Position numbers and translations under genes: made by a program. Positions 33,327 to 45,908 of a stretch of 64,000 nt of DNA are shown in pieces (the stretch's first letter is position 1; the number at the start of each line of letters is the position of its first letter). Origin of the DNA: Talaromyces rugulosus (lineage: Eukaryota > Ascomycota > Eurotiomycetes > Eurotiales > Trichocomaceae); contig NC_049566.1 in the NCBI RefSeq assembly GCF_013368755.1, positions 992,001-1,056,000 of the forward strand, given 5' to 3'. The notes beneath the pieces were generated by a model that worked only from the letters and a program-made list of their open reading frames with translations, was not told the origin of the DNA and did not search any database.

Positions 33327-35230
33327 TTAGTTAGATGAACCTGGGGCAGGGCTGCTACGGGGACTGCCACCAGGTTTTTTGACCAGTCCAGCGAAAAAGT
33401 TTGCGAGTGCTTGGTTGTGTGCCTTTTCATCAGCAGCAGAGGCTGGGACAGTCTCTTTCTTTGGAGTACGATTCGCCTCGCGTTCCTTAAAAAAAAAAAA
33501 AAAAATCGTTAGCAACGACCGTTGGAGAGGGAAATATGAGGGGAAAACCAACCTTTAGCTTTCTAAGCATGTCATCGGCATCGACTTGGATACCACCCAT
33601 GTTGAACTGCACCGGCCCAATATGCTCATTAACACGCCCAGACTCTTCCAGGTCAGGAGACATGTCCAACTGCTTTGGAACCTTGTTGGCCGCTCGGTCC
33701 TTTTCGTCGTCTACCTTGAGTTGTTCCAATACATCGACCTGTTGGCCCAAGAATCCCTGCATATCCTGCGTCTCAATCTCAATCTGGCTCCTGTCCGCGT
33801 GCGTATTGCTACCGGGAGCTCCTAGGTGTTGTTTTGGATCTTTAATCGTTTGCTCGTATATCACAACGGCACTTGTACCATCTTCAGCCGAAGGTGCTGC
33901 AGAGTCGGAAGAATTCTGGGCTTCGTCCCCCGTAGATCCATTCGCCCAATGGCGTGACGTTTCTTGTATCTCAATCGACCAGGCGTCACCGACGCCTTCA
34001 ATGTCGAATCCTTCTCGGATGATTCGAATCTTGCCCCAAGAATCCCAATTTGCCGGGACCAAAATCTTATCTCGGTCGATCACATTGTGCTTAAGGGATT
34101 GCCTTTTCAATAGTGAATGAATACTTAATGACGAATGGATCAAACTCTGTAGAGAATTTGCAAGGAAAGGTGTTGTGTAAATGAGTGAACCGCCGTCTTA
34201 GTTATAATTAGCAAAATAAAGGGAAACCCGAGAGGAAAGAGAGACTAACGTTTGAGGAGAACAGTTCTCATAAACTGGAGGATGAAGTCAAATTCTTCTT
34301 CTCTCCACCCATTCTCCTTTTCCAGTTGTTCTATCTTGTTTGCCTGGATCCAGCATTAGTTAACGAGCTGTGTACTCGCTCGAGAAGAATGGCTTGACCT
34401 ACCCCTTGACAGACAACACATAGAGGAACTCCTAGACCTTCGTCCCACTCGCCAGGCCCTAACGGTATCGTCACTGGTCCTCCAGAGTTCGCGACACCCG
34501 GAGTTGAAGAAGAGTCAAGTCCTCTTTTCTTATCCTTCCACTCGCTCATGACTTCTTCCATGACAATCTTTGTCTCATCGTCCAGCGAAATCAGCACAGA
34601 ACGTAAAAGCCGAATCCATTCGCGCAATTGGCGAAGCCAGGTCCATGGAGAGGACCAATCAAGCAATACCACGATTAATGTTTCCGGAATCGATTGTGGT
34701 GTCAGGAGGGGCCGTATAAGAGGTGCAAACGAGGGCGAGGGGTCGGAGAGCATGTAGATAGAGAGGCGTGCAAGAATATCTGTCCAGAAAATGTTAGTGG
34801 GCTTTTCGACAGCACTTCCCCTCGTAACCTGCGCAATTCATAACCGCACCTTCTTGATCAGCATCGAGAACATCTTGGTAGGTGTAGCCGAGCGCAAATT
34901 CGTTCGCAACAGGCGCTACTTTGCCCCTCCTCCTCTCGTTGGGCAATTGAGGATCGGATGGATCGGATGATAGTGTGTCCAAAAACTCCCTTTGGCTTTC
35001 AGGCGTGCCTCCTAAAAAGATTTGGATAACACACCGGTTAGTGTTCTGTCGGTAGAGAGCGATCTCACGCGTGCAAGCGATGACATACCCAAAACAACTA
35101 TATTCTTCTCTGGAAGACGCTTCCCACTGGCCACATTATCCAGCATCGACGACCAAATATTCTTCTTGTTGCCATCTTTACTGCTCGGCCGGCTCCCCGG
35201 GCCGCCAGAATTCTGAGGTTCGGTAGACAT
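33327..35230 (-). CDS. Cytoplasmic dynein light intermediate chain
   Basis: Six exons (35230-35089, 35011-34850, 34779-34403, 34343-34250, 34196-33553, 33485-33327) encode 525 residues. The N-terminus has KKNIWSSMLDNV and the degenerate P-loop-like VVLGGTPESQREFLDTL formed across the first splice. Further blocks are ALGYTYQDVLDAD, VVLLDWSSPWTWLRQL, ENGWREEEFDFILQF and, across the fourth splice, SLIYTTPFLANSLQSLIHSS and NVIDRDKILVPANWDSWGKI, all diagnostic of fungal LIC. The C-terminal third is acidic and disordered. LIC links the dynein motor to cargo adaptors and is needed for nuclear and endosome movement in hyphae. The last intron carries a run of 17 or so T just before its acceptor. It pairs functionally with the RO10-like gene at 16040. 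Confidence 0.93.
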
Positions 35231-35778
35231 TCGCGACCCGATTCCAACCAGTTGAAGGGCAGCTTAGACCATATCCAAGGAGAGCCCCAGTAATATGTGA
35301 TGGTCGAGGCACGGCGCGTTCGAGGTCGGGGGATCGGTATTCGATATCCAAAGCGCAAACTGCAAAAACACGGCAGTCCAGGTTCAGGGGAGGTCAAACA
35401 AGACGTAGGATCTCTTTGGGTCCAAGTGGTGCGCGTTACTGCTGCGATCGTGCGTGGACAGTAGCTAGGAAAAACAAAAGGCCAAAAAATATCCCAGTCT
35501 AGGGTTGTCACGGTAGTCAGTCTGCCTCAAGCATAGGTGTCAAATGTCGAGACGAGCCCCCGTAAGTAAACAGGACCGACCTGGGCCCGCTGGTCCCAAA
35601 CGGGTGGGTGCACAAAGTGGGCCGCCAGTCGGCGCGCTTGTGGCTGCACCTTACCAGCTACCTTTACCTTGGATCTCTTCTTTGCAGTATTTTCATTTCG
35701 AGCGTGCTTTGCTGAAGAGCCGACGTCTCCCTTGGTTTATACCGACAACCTGTGATACAGCAGAAAAAAATAAGCATC
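35231..35778. promoter_or_regulatory. Divergent promoter, dynein LIC/ist3
   Basis: A 548-bp gap between divergent starts. The region also holds short frames reading both ways without domains. It should contain both promoters and leaders; no specific site is singled out. Confidence 0.5.
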
Positions 35779-36630
35779 ATGAACGCGATCCGCCAGATAC
35801 AAGCGCTCAACAAGCGCGAACTCGAGAATGCAGTGTGAGTTCTTCCACCGATGCACGAACTGCTCCAATGACTACCAACATTGCTAATTCTTTTCTGCAG
35901 ACCACCTGAAGCTTCGTGGCATGCCGACTACCGCGATTCAGCCTACATCAACATCGGTGGCCTTCCCTTCGACCTCTCGGAAGGCGATATCGTTACTATT
36001 TTTTCACAATTTGGCGAGCCTGTGCATGTGAACCTCATACGCGATAAAGAGACGGGCAAGAGCAGAGGGTTCGCATTCCTCAAGTATGAAGACCAGCGCA
36101 GCACGGATCTCGCTGTGGACAATCTCGGCGGCGCAACAGTCATGGGTCGTGTTCTTCGAGTCGATCATACCCGATACAAAAGGCGCGAGGACGAGGGCGA
36201 GGAAGATAATGTTGCATCGATTATGGGCCCTGCTGCTGGTGCTTCTAGAGGAAGTCACGATGATACCGATGAGCGAAGACGCCGGAGAACAAGCGATGCT
36301 GATGAGAAGCCACGGCCTATGCTCAAAGAGGAGGTGGAGCTTGCTGAGCTCATGCGCGATCACGACGAGGAGGACCCGATGAAAGAGTTTCTAGTCCAGG
36401 AGAAGAAGGAAGAAGTTGCCCGAGCTCTAGAAGAACTCAAGTCCAAAAGCAGCAGGAGACACCGACGACCAGACGACAACCGCGAACGTTCTTCTAAACA
36501 CCGCCATCATCGCCACAGACGAAGCGAGAACAGATCTCGGTCGCGGGAGAGGTCTCATAGGGATCGGGGCGAAACCAGTCGTCGAGACCGAGAATATCGT
36601 GATCGATCAGATTATGCTGATCGTAGATGA
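35779..36630 (+). CDS. ist3: U2 snRNP/RES complex RRM protein Ist3
   Basis: Two exons (35779-35834, 35901-36630) give 261 residues. The short first exon ([18 protein letters not shown]) and [18 protein letters not shown] are the exact opening of Ist3/Snu17/RBMX2. The single RRM (about 33-112) shows RNP2 YINIGGL and RNP1 [10 protein letters not shown], followed by [20 protein letters not shown], the helix that docks Bud13 and Pml1. The C-terminal half is charged, with RS/RD repeats ([13 protein letters not shown]) like an SR tail. In yeast the protein is the core of the RES complex that aids splicing and pre-mRNA retention in the nucleus. Confidence 0.92.
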
Positions 36631-36982
36631 AAACAGAAACAAGTGGCTGAAAACTTCATTGGCTATTATCTACAACTTCTACTACTGAGATCATGCTATT
36701 CCAAGCATTTCTAAGAAATTTCACGACGAAAATACCCATATCAACCAACAAAGCCACGAATATTCAGTAACCCGCAGAAAGGCGTTCTAGGATTGCATCT
36801 TGCTCCTCATGTCACTCTGGGCCAGGCCTCCCTGAAGAACCGCAAAAAGGTCGGGATTTATGCCGGGCCTCGTGCCTTTTCACAAATGTTTAGTGAAGAA
36901 AGGGCGGGAATTTCCTCGCCAGCGTTGTGCATCAATGCGCAAGGGTGTTAAATATCAAGTTCAGACGTGAGCACCCAGTGTC
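36631..36982. other. Intergenic, convergent ist3/hsv2
   Basis: A 352-bp spacer between two gene ends. Nothing beyond likely 3' UTRs is seen. Confidence 0.6.
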
Positions 36983-38352
36983 TCATCCGCCTCCCAAATA
37001 CCGCTTCCAGCCTCCTCTAATGCAAAAACGTTTTCCGTCTTCTCCTTCATGAATAATGAACTTCTCCCAGCGACCATCTCGGCCTGCGCCAACCACCAGG
37101 ATCGTTTGGTCGTTTGTCCAGCCAAGAACGCCTTTGGATGGCTGTCCGACGGATGATCCTAGTGGGGGGATGTATGGTGCTCCGGTAGGGAACTCATCGC
37201 CGATTTCAAAATGAGCATTTGCAAATGAATATATATCAGAGAATACCCGTGGAAGCAGAGGAATCTTGCCCAGAAATCCCCATTTCTGGTTTATTCCTTC
37301 TTCTGAGGGTGAAGATGGAGACTGACTTCGACGAGCTAGCGTTTGTGGCTGTGGAAGGTCAAAAACATGGAGAGTCGACTTATCTGATGTTACAGCTAAA
37401 AGAGTGCTTGAAGGCGAAATGGCAAGCGAATATATGGTAGCATGATCGACGCCTCGTCGTAATTCGGCGATTTTGGCGCAATTCCTTGTAGAGTAGACCC
37501 GTGCCAGGGTTCCCTAGTATTTTAATCAGAAAGAGCGTGGAACTTCCTCCTACTTGTACGTACTGTTTCACTTGCTGTAGCTAGAACTTGACCGTCTGGA
37601 CTCAATACCATGGCCCTAAGTGCAGAACTGTGTGCTGGTATAATGCTAACGTTTCCGGTTTCCAGCTCCACCAGTTGAACTTGGCCAGGAGAGCGACCGG
37701 GAAAGGCTAGAAGCTTGTTCCCAAGACATACTAAGCCCAGAGGATTGTCTGATGTTTCAAAAACCGAGACTTTTTGGGGAGGTGTAGAAAAGGCAAAGAC
37801 ATGGACGCTGTTGAGAAGTGCTACAACGATGCGTGACTTTGACAATCGTACACGGAGGACCGAGGTGCGGAATTCGAGCGTGATGACGGCTTTTTGTTTG
37901 ACATCGTCCCAGATAACCATCTGCCAGGTTGTAAAACTTAGTGATTTTGCACGGCTTAAATCGGATTCGGTAGGGATAGTACTTTATTCTGTGGCAGTTT
38001 TGGTTGCTTGCCACCACCGACGATTGCCAGGTAGTTGGATTGCCCTAGCATTTCTGCGATACCGATTCCAGCATTGAAATCTTGACCCCAGGCGAGAAGT
38101 TAGCACTACTAAGGTCTTTCTAGTATACGAGGAAGTCTATGCGTACCTCGAGATACCTTTAATTCACATGGATCCGCGTTGAAGACTGGTTTCAGCGAGG
38201 CGTAAGCTACTGTTTACAAACACGCGGGGTCTTTGCTACTTACCACAGAAACCCGTGTCCAGCCCGACAGAAAAACAGCTGGTGTCGCTGTTGAAGGCAG
38301 CCGACAGAGACACAGGACCTGTCGATTCATCGATGACCTGGCGGGTATCCAT
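36983..38352 (-). CDS. hsv2: PROPPIN Hsv2 (Atg18-like PI3P-binding propeller)
   Basis: Five exons (38352-38244, 38185-38147, 38080-37983, 37920-37564, 37513-36983) encode 377 residues. WD-like blades are visible throughout: SVGLDTGFCVFNADPCELKV across the first splice, NYLAIVGGGKQPKLPQNK, MVIWDDVKQKAVITLEF, PGRSPGQVQLVELETG and SDKSTLHVFDLP. The lipid-binding motif is LRRG (in AELRRGVDHAT), as usual for the Hsv2/WIPI3-4 branch rather than the FRRG of Atg18. The protein ends GWKRYLGGG, typical of Hsv2. In yeast it binds PI3P and PI(3,5)P2 on endosomes and vacuoles and takes part in micronucleophagy. An alternative, shorter first intron was rejected because it spoils the conserved GFCVFN block. 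Confidence 0.92.
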
Positions 38353-39162
38353 GGCGCTGCTTCGTGCGGTGGAGAAAAGGCGAGGTCGCAAGAGAGGGCG
38401 AGCGATGGAATGTATAGCTAACTAGCGCGAGCGGAGACGCGGAACTGGAAGTAGACAAGCTCTATCGTGCCACGCCGGGGCTGAGGCAGTTGACGCACAG
38501 GCACCTAGGTTAAATCATGCATCGCGAGCGGACGCCGTAAAGTAAAAGCTGGCTTGGGAGCAGACGACGCCGCATTCATGACAGAGAATGGCAGAGAGGC
38601 TGCTGTGTTCCGGGCGAGAGCTCGCTAGCTTCTCTTGTAACACCGTCATATGGTTGGTACAAGCCCGTGACTGGGCGGGTCATACGAACCATCCGCGCGC
38701 AACTCGCAACGACTGCATGAAATCCAAGCCCAGACGAAGCTTTATTGCACCTGCACAGTAGTGATGGTAGTGTGGGTGAAATATCGATGATAATTTTCCA
38801 TGCGAACGAGGGAAAGAGCGAAACACGTGACTGGCGGTGTGTTCTGGGCCGGGCTGCAGCCAATCAGGACGCGCAGCCGCGCAGGTAGCCGTCCGGCGGC
38901 GCTAAAGGAAGCGCTAAGCCGCATTCGGCGACAGCGTCTGCGGTTTCCCCCCCTAAACGTTCTGCTCGCTCCCCCTGCCTGCCCCAAAAGCCCCATTCAG
39001 GAGACTCGCCGCCAGCGACGTCTTTTCTTTCTCAGAGCTTCACTTTTGCTGCCCGCCCCCAAGCTCCCCTGCCCTTTCTCTTTCTCTTGGGACGTTTGAT
39101 TGTCAACACAAAAATATCTGCAAATTGGTGTTCCTGTCCAGGCAACTCTCTTTTCGCCCAAC
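38353..39162. promoter_or_regulatory. Divergent promoter, hsv2/aspA
   Basis: An 810-bp gap between divergent starts. It carries CACGTGAC at 38824-38831 and a C/T-rich leader before aspA (38930-39090). The remaining DNA shows no gene. Confidence 0.5.
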
Positions 39163-40665
39163 ATGTCTTCCGGTCTCAACGCGGTATGTGTTTTCGCTTC
39201 CCATCTCGAGCTTTGTCTCCCCCCCGAGTCTTGCCATCCAACAATCACAATTTCTTGGCTTTTCTTTTGTGCTGCTTGCTGACTGTCGCTGTGGCCGTGG
39301 TAGATCCGTCGAAAGAAGAATGTCAAGAAGGGTATCCAGTTCTGTTTGATGGTCTGCGGCGCCAGTGGAACTGGTAAGTCAATTGAAACATTTAAATCAC
39401 CCACACCATGCAGCGATTGACCCTTTTGTTCACACTAGGACGCACAACCTTTGTCAACACTCTCTGTAGCAAGAAGGTTCTCGAGCACAAAGATGCTGAT
39501 GATGCCGAAAACGCACATGTCGAAGAGGGTGTGCGGATCAAGCCCGTCACAGTTGGTAGGTCGTTCCTCTTGGATAACGTAAACGATCCTTGTCAACTCA
39601 TTGTTTCTCTGCAGAGCTTGAACTTGATGAGGAGGGCACCCGCATCTCCCTGACCATTGTCGACACTCCCGGATTCGGCGACCAGATTGACAATGAGGCC
39701 AGGTATGGCAACTACTACACATTCCATCAGCGTGCGGCAGAATACTAATCTTTCGATAGCTTCTCCGAAATTGTCGGATACTTGGAACGCCAATACGACG
39801 ACATTCTTGCCGAAGAGTCCAGAATTAAGCGTAACCCCCGATTCAGGGACAACCGAGTTCACGCTCTGCTCTACTTTATCACCCCTACCGGACACGGTCT
39901 TCGAGAACTTGACATTGAACTGATGAAGCGATTGTCTCCACGTGTCAATGTCATCCCCGTCATCGGCAAGGCTGATTCCCTCACCCCGGCTGAATTGGCC
40001 GAGTCCAAGAAGCTCGTCATGGAGGACATTGAGCACTATCGCATCCCCGTTTACAACTTCCCATACGACATCGAAGAAGATGATGAGGACACCGTTGAAG
40101 AGAACGCAGAACTCCGTGGTCTTATGCCATTTGCCATCGTTGGTTCTGAAGAAGTTTTGGAAATCGGTGGAAAGAAGGTTCGCGCCAGGCAATACCCCTG
40201 GGGTGTTGTCGAGGTCGAGAACCCTCGTCACTCCGATTTCCTTGCCATCCGAAGCGCTCTTCTCCACAGCCACCTCGCGGACCTCAAGGAAATTACTCAC
40301 GACTTCCTCTACGAAAACTACCGTACCGAGAAGCTCAGCAAGAGCGTGGATGGTGCCTCTGCGTATGTCACATCTATTATATATTTTTTGTCTGAACCGA
40401 TCAAATGCTAATTACAAGCAGTAACCAAGACTCTTCTATGAACCCCGAAGACCTTGCCTCCCAATCGGTCCGCCTAAAGGAGGAACAGCTCCGCCGCGAG
40501 GAAGAGAAGCTTCGCGAGATCGAACTCAAAGTCCAACGCGAGATCAACGAGAAACGCCAGGAGCTTTTGGCTCGCGAAAGCCAGCTCCGAGAAATCGAGG
40601 CCCGCATGCAACGGGAGACCAGCTCTCAACTGGGCCCGAGCGAGGAACTCAATGGAGAGGCCTAG
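39163..40665 (+). CDS. aspA: Septin AspA (Cdc11 type)
   Basis: Six exons (39163-39183, 39304-39373, 39439-39555, 39615-39702, 39760-40362, 40422-40665) give 380 residues. Exon 1 codes only seven residues. The GTPase motifs are G1 CGASGTGRTTF, G3 VDTPGFGDQ and G4 GKADSLTPAEL; the septin unique element covers PYPWGVVEVE-like QYPWGVVEVENPRHSDF. EESRIKRNPRFRDNRVH is closest to the Cdc11 group, which in Aspergillus is AspA. The last exon is a long charged coiled coil (RLKEEQLRREEEKLREIE) that pairs with other septins. The polybasic stretch IRRKKNVKKG near the start would touch membrane phosphoinositides. Septins form rings and filaments at septa and branch points. Confidence 0.93.
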
Positions 40666-42124
40666 ACTATATACCCTTGTGCATGAATGTCTTCTTCATA
40701 GGTGGCACACATCGCGCTGTCCTCCATCTATGTTAATCGCAGTGTGTACGCTCAATCTATGACTTTAGGAACGGGAAGAAGTGCAGGATTTGGTTGGCGG
40801 GCTGCCGGGCTGGACGACTTTACGAGACACGGATAGGAGTATCGCATGCTCTGATCCGTCCTCTTGACTTTTCTTTCCTTTCCGCTGTTGCGTGCTCGCA
40901 CCTTCATTTCAGAATTTTAAATCGCGTTTCCTGGGCGGTAGATGTTCAGGTTGGAAATAACACCTTTTTAATGGCTTTAGCGTCGCTGGGAAATTTCTCT
41001 GTCAACTGACCATCCCCCTTCTTTTTCTCTTTCTTTCTATTTTTTTCTTCCAATTATTACCCCCAGGTCCGTTCCCTTGTCCACTATTATTTTCCATATG
41101 TCTGTTTAGCTGTGCAAATATTCCGTGTTCCGTCTTTTTGTCCTCCTTTTCCCAGTTGGTTTTGATATCCGACTAGTTTTGTGTTACATGCTTTCCCGAT
41201 GTTTGACAGGACGATGGCAGGAAGGGTAAAAGTATATTCTGGCTGGTATTTCAAGCATTTTTTTTATTAAATTAAATGTCTTAACTCTGCAATAAAGATT
41301 AATCCAACTTCACATCTATCCATTAGTGTGCAGCTATCCGTCTGCATGTATGCCGAGGCCTGCAGGGTGCACGTGGACACTATTTATATCGATTGGTTAA
41401 CGCAAAACTGCCATATGGGTTGAGATCTACATGCTCTTTACATTTTGAAGTTGGCTCCCAGCTTTATTCATTACTACGTGGGTCTATTGATACAATCGTC
41501 TTCCCCCTTGAATACAACACTTTTGAAAACGTTATTACAAGCTCTAAATATCGTTTTCTACTGTTCTTACCTTAATGCTTGAAAAAAAGGGGTCAACGAG
41601 AGAAAACTCTAATATATATAAACTTGAATATTTGCAAAATGTTATGTTGTGGCCATCGGAATAACAATATTCAAGGAGGGTGAACAAAAGAACAAGAAAA
41701 TAAAAATAAAAAAATGTCAAAAAGATAAAATGCCAGGGCATAGGTGTGTAGTCAAAAGTTGTTTGTATACATCAATGAAATTAAGTCGCTTCAGAGGATG
41801 GACATGGAAGAATATACGTCACATCCAAGAATGTAAACCCTATGATAAGAAAATGTAGAAAAGGTTGAAGGGGAAGCAGGGGGGGAAATATAGGAAAAGA
41901 AACAGAGGATAGGGAAAGAAACGAAAGACAGAAATATAAAAAACAAATTGGGGTCAGATGAAGTGCAAAATATAAGGGGTGACATTTTACAAATGTCCAT
42001 TTGCAGCAACTCCAAATTCATACACACGCACACATGACTATGGTCATTCAATCATCTAGGGGGATGAACAGATCTGGAAGGACATTTGCAAACATAATAA
42101 AACACCCAACCGCAGGTGTCTCCT
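40666..42124. other. Intergenic, convergent aspA/rom2
   Basis: About 1.46 kb between two gene ends. It is AT-rich with pyrimidine tracts (41010-41055) and purine-rich stretches (41680-41720, 41860-41950). Short frames inside show no domain. Probably long 3' UTRs and spacer. Confidence 0.5.
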
Positions 42125-45100
42125 TTATCGTGGCCGGTTCCAGAAATCTAAACTAGCCACCACATCTTCCCCTTCTTCATCTTCATAGGCATAAAGAATC
42201 TAGATAATATGAGTTAGCTGGGTGAGAAAAAAAAAATGTGCGTGGACTGAGATCAAATGCATACCTCTCGTGTGGACGAATGTAACATTCGAATGTTCTT
42301 TCCAGTCATGATATGAATAAGTTCGCTCGTTTCGATATGTCGAATCTCAATGAAGTTGGGCTCAAAGGCTAAAATGTATGGATACGACAACGCAAAAGCA
42401 TTCGGCGTTCCTTCCCAGGAAATTCTCCAGTCAGGCCGTGCTCGCCATCCATTTCGATTGACGAAAAATGAAAAATCGCTGTAGTTCAGAAGGAATTCAC
42501 CATTCATACGTTCAATATGAATCGGCTTGACATTTTCTTTCCGCGCAACAAAATCCAAAGAGGTATCTGCTTGGTCAAGAAGAGACTGGCTTTCTGTAGT
42601 TTCCAAACTAACGACTTCGAAACCTCTGGCGCACCCGACGCATAGTGTTGACCGAAGAAAATGGACAGATGAAGATTCGGCAGGAATATAGTATTCCTTG
42701 AAGGGCTTCAGAGTATCTTGCCCACCTCGGAACATCTTGCCCAAGGCCGGTTTCCTACCTCCTCTAGCCAGATTCTCCATAGGTTCATACACCTTGATAG
42801 TTGTCGATAGCGCAGAAGTCTTGACAGAGCAGACAAGATGACGTCCCAGGCCGATACCAACTTTGAAAAAATTGGTATGACCTTGAATCTTCTTTGGTCG
42901 ACGGGCCAATGGGTTTTGGCCTTCATTTACTTCAAGCGCCTCTAGCGGATACGAACTCAGGGTTTTGTTGGCTAGAACCAAGACCAGCTGGTATTCTTCC
43001 AACGTATCAATCTGAGTCACCGCTGTGGCATCGAGAATACGCCGTGGTTTTGCGCTCTTGTCCTTCGGCCATCGGTCGGCCAAGTAGATACCATTATCGG
43101 TTCCGATAATCAGCTTTCTACCGCCATCTGTAAGGAAAAAGTAAAGTCAGCTATGCAAATTAAAGACGTTAGGACAAGCTTACCGGTAGGAACTAAACAG
43201 TTAACACGATTGGCCGTAGTGAAGAAACTCTCACTGAGTATTGTCTTAGAATAGAAGTTGCTGTTGCGTTCTCTAAGTTTCCTTTGTTGCTCTTCAACCA
43301 GTTCGATGAACTTTCTTCGTTGAGTCTGAGTGGTGGCAAAAAGGGTGAGTTCGTAACCGCCTTTACCAAGATGTTTGAAGGTGATGGGCAGGCCTTCTTT
43401 AGGAACGGGGGCATTGATGACGGCTGCCTTGCTAGGGATCAAACTAGAAGATGACCTCTTTGCTAGCCCGAGCTTAGGAATGACCTCGTCCATCTGAGCG
43501 ATCACCAACAATTCCAGTGGTATCGGCTTCCTGTACACTCGGTACTCTTCTCGTTTGTTCACTGCTTTAATACGAACAAGTAACACAGCGTGGTCGAAAA
43601 GGTACGCCGTGACTTCAGAACTATCGGTTGAAGTCTTCTTGAACGCCATTTTAGAAAGCATTTGCCGATTCTCTTCTGTGAGTTTGAGGTCCACGTAGTC
43701 ACCCGGGTTGAATTTCAAAGCAGCATTTAGTTGGACTAGATTGAAGTGGTTCTCAGATTTACCACTCTCCGTGTTCACTCTCGAAAGGAAATCTTTAATT
43801 ATACCAATTGCTTTAGGAATATCCTGTTTGTCGGAGCTCTCGTCGGCTGTGTATTTGTTGACCTGTTCGAGAAGAAGAGGATATCTGGCAAGACGTGTCG
43901 TTGGCTTGGTTAAATAACCATTCAATTCCAGTTTCCGAGACTCTTTTAAGCGTTCTGTTTCTTCAACGAAACGAGCGAAAGCAGGATTGGAAGCCTTCTC
44001 TTTCTCAAACTCATACTTGCCGTACAGTTGATTGGCACCATATTTAATAAATGGATCAAAACGTGGGACGTGCTGTAAGAAAATGTCGCCAATAGTTCGC
44101 ACAACATGATTTTCCTTCTGCCGAGAATTGAGGGCCTCGCAAAGACCAGAATTGACTTTGAGAACCTCCAAACAGTTCCCAAAAACGGTCCTGATAAATT
44201 TTTCACGTCTATGCTCGGGAATCGGCGACAAGCTTGTATTACCAGCAGAGCGCAGAGGCCTCATCCAAAAGTCTCGTAGGTATTCGAGATCCTTAACGAA
44301 ATCTCGTTCGGTATACATCATCTCGAAAATGATCTCTTGCCGTTTCTTCTCTCGGTCATCGATAGTATCGGCGACCTCCTTGGGAACCATATTTATCCAC
44401 AACTTTTGATCGTCATTGTCATCATCAGCGTGTAGACTTCCTTTCGAAGAGGAATGATGCAAGCCAGGTTGTGGTTTCAGATTTAGGCGGGCTTGCTGCT
44501 CAAGCCGCCGAGGGCAAGCAATGGAATAACAAAGGTTGTCACGTGTACAAGTTGGAGAGTAACACTCCGTCAATAGGGTAAATACCCCGTTAACTTCAGA
44601 GCTTGGTGTCTCTTCGGTCATGGTTTCTTTAAATTGGTAGAGTTCCACCGGGGAGTCTCGAAGACGATGGTCGTATGTAACGTCATGGAAGAATTTTTGT
44701 GCATCGAGCGCACGACCAAGTAACAATGCGAGGTTCCGATCTTGTGTCCTGATAATATAGGCAATCAAATCAACAGCCTCTGCGCCCGAGAAAGCATTCT
44801 GATACGACAAGCCGTTCTTCTGGCGTTCGCCTAATGGTATTCTCTCACGGAAAACATCAGCGACACGAGCAAGCATGGCCGGATAAACCAAGGGCTTTCG
44901 GACAGGTCTTTGTGCTACTGCTGTTGCGGCCGTAGATTGAGTCGACTGGCTATTTGATTTTTGCACGGACTTGCTCTGCAAACTCATGGTTCGGTCAGGA
45001 GTAAGGGTGGATGCCATTGACATGGTGCGAGATGTGAGTGAGGTTTCGCTAGGGCGACGCTGACGAGGGCCTTCACCGTCGAGAGTCTGTTGCTCTACAA

Positions 45101-45908
45101 TAGTAGGTGTTTGAGATTGAACTTGCGCTTGTACTGGCGCTGGTAGCAACTGTGAGGGTATTTGATCGGGGCCCGAAGGGGGTCGCCTCACAGGAACTGT
45201 TCGACCGTACGGCGTCTGAGCGTAGTCAAGGTGTGACGAGTAAGAGCTCAAGGACATTGTTCGAGCATCATCGTGTCTTTCTGGGACTGTTCGGCCTTGA
45301 GGTGTTCTTGCCGCAGGAGCGTTATACTGTTGATGACGGATGGCATGTGCAGAGGCGTGGTTAAAGCTATTTGGAGGCTGTGCATATACAGGAGCTGCGC
45401 TCATCCTTGGGACTCCGGCCATTGATCGTGAGCGATAAGCATCTGTATTCAGAGCCGGTGGAGGCGCAGGGCGACCCTGAGGAGCCGGCATTTTTGCATT
45501 GGAATATTGCGGGATCTGATTAGGTCTGGTGTCGACCCGCTGAGGTAGGGGATATGCGGAACCTCGTTGATACTGACGAGGATAGTTTTGAGGGGCGTGC
45601 GAAGATATGTTACCACCATTCATGTGAGGGTTTCCGTAACCGTTTGGAACAGACTGTCCAGGACCTGCGGGCATTTGGCGACCCGGTGCTGGCATCCTCT
45701 GCGGCATCTGGGGTTGTGCAATGTGAGAACTCATGGTATGCGCTCGTTCCGTCGGCAAGTGAGGGGTCTGCGCAGTCATTGTTTGTGCCCGGCCCTGTGG
45801 AGCTGATCCGAAGATGTCAGAAAACGCAGCATCGCGCTGAAAGTTCGAAGATTGTCCATATGGACTGGGCCGGAAACTCCGGCCCTGCTGCGATCCCAAA
45901 TCTGCCAT
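42125..45908 (-). CDS. rom2: Rho1 guanine nucleotide exchange factor Rom2
   Basis: Three exons (45908-43184, 43127-42265, 42199-42125) encode 1220 residues. Domain order: a 320-residue disordered N-terminus rich in Pro/Gln/Arg with repeated RTMS/RTVP patches; a DEP domain (about 330-415; NGLSYQNAFSGAEAVDLIAY); a RhoGEF/DH domain (about 510-700; EIIFEMMYTERDFVKDLEYL and TRLARYPLLLEQV); a PH domain (about 730-870); and a C-terminal CNH/citron domain starting around residue 900 and ending FWNRPR. This is the layout of Rom1/Rom2, which load GTP on Rho1 downstream of wall sensors and so drive glucan synthase and the cell-wall integrity MAPK pathway. The ATG at 45908 (MADLGSQQGRSF) is chosen; the frame is open further but without an ATG. 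Confidence 0.93.

Noticed and set aside
38207..38243. A 37-nt first intron for hsv2
   Set aside because: It is below usual intron size and breaks the GFCVFN block; the 58-nt version restores it.
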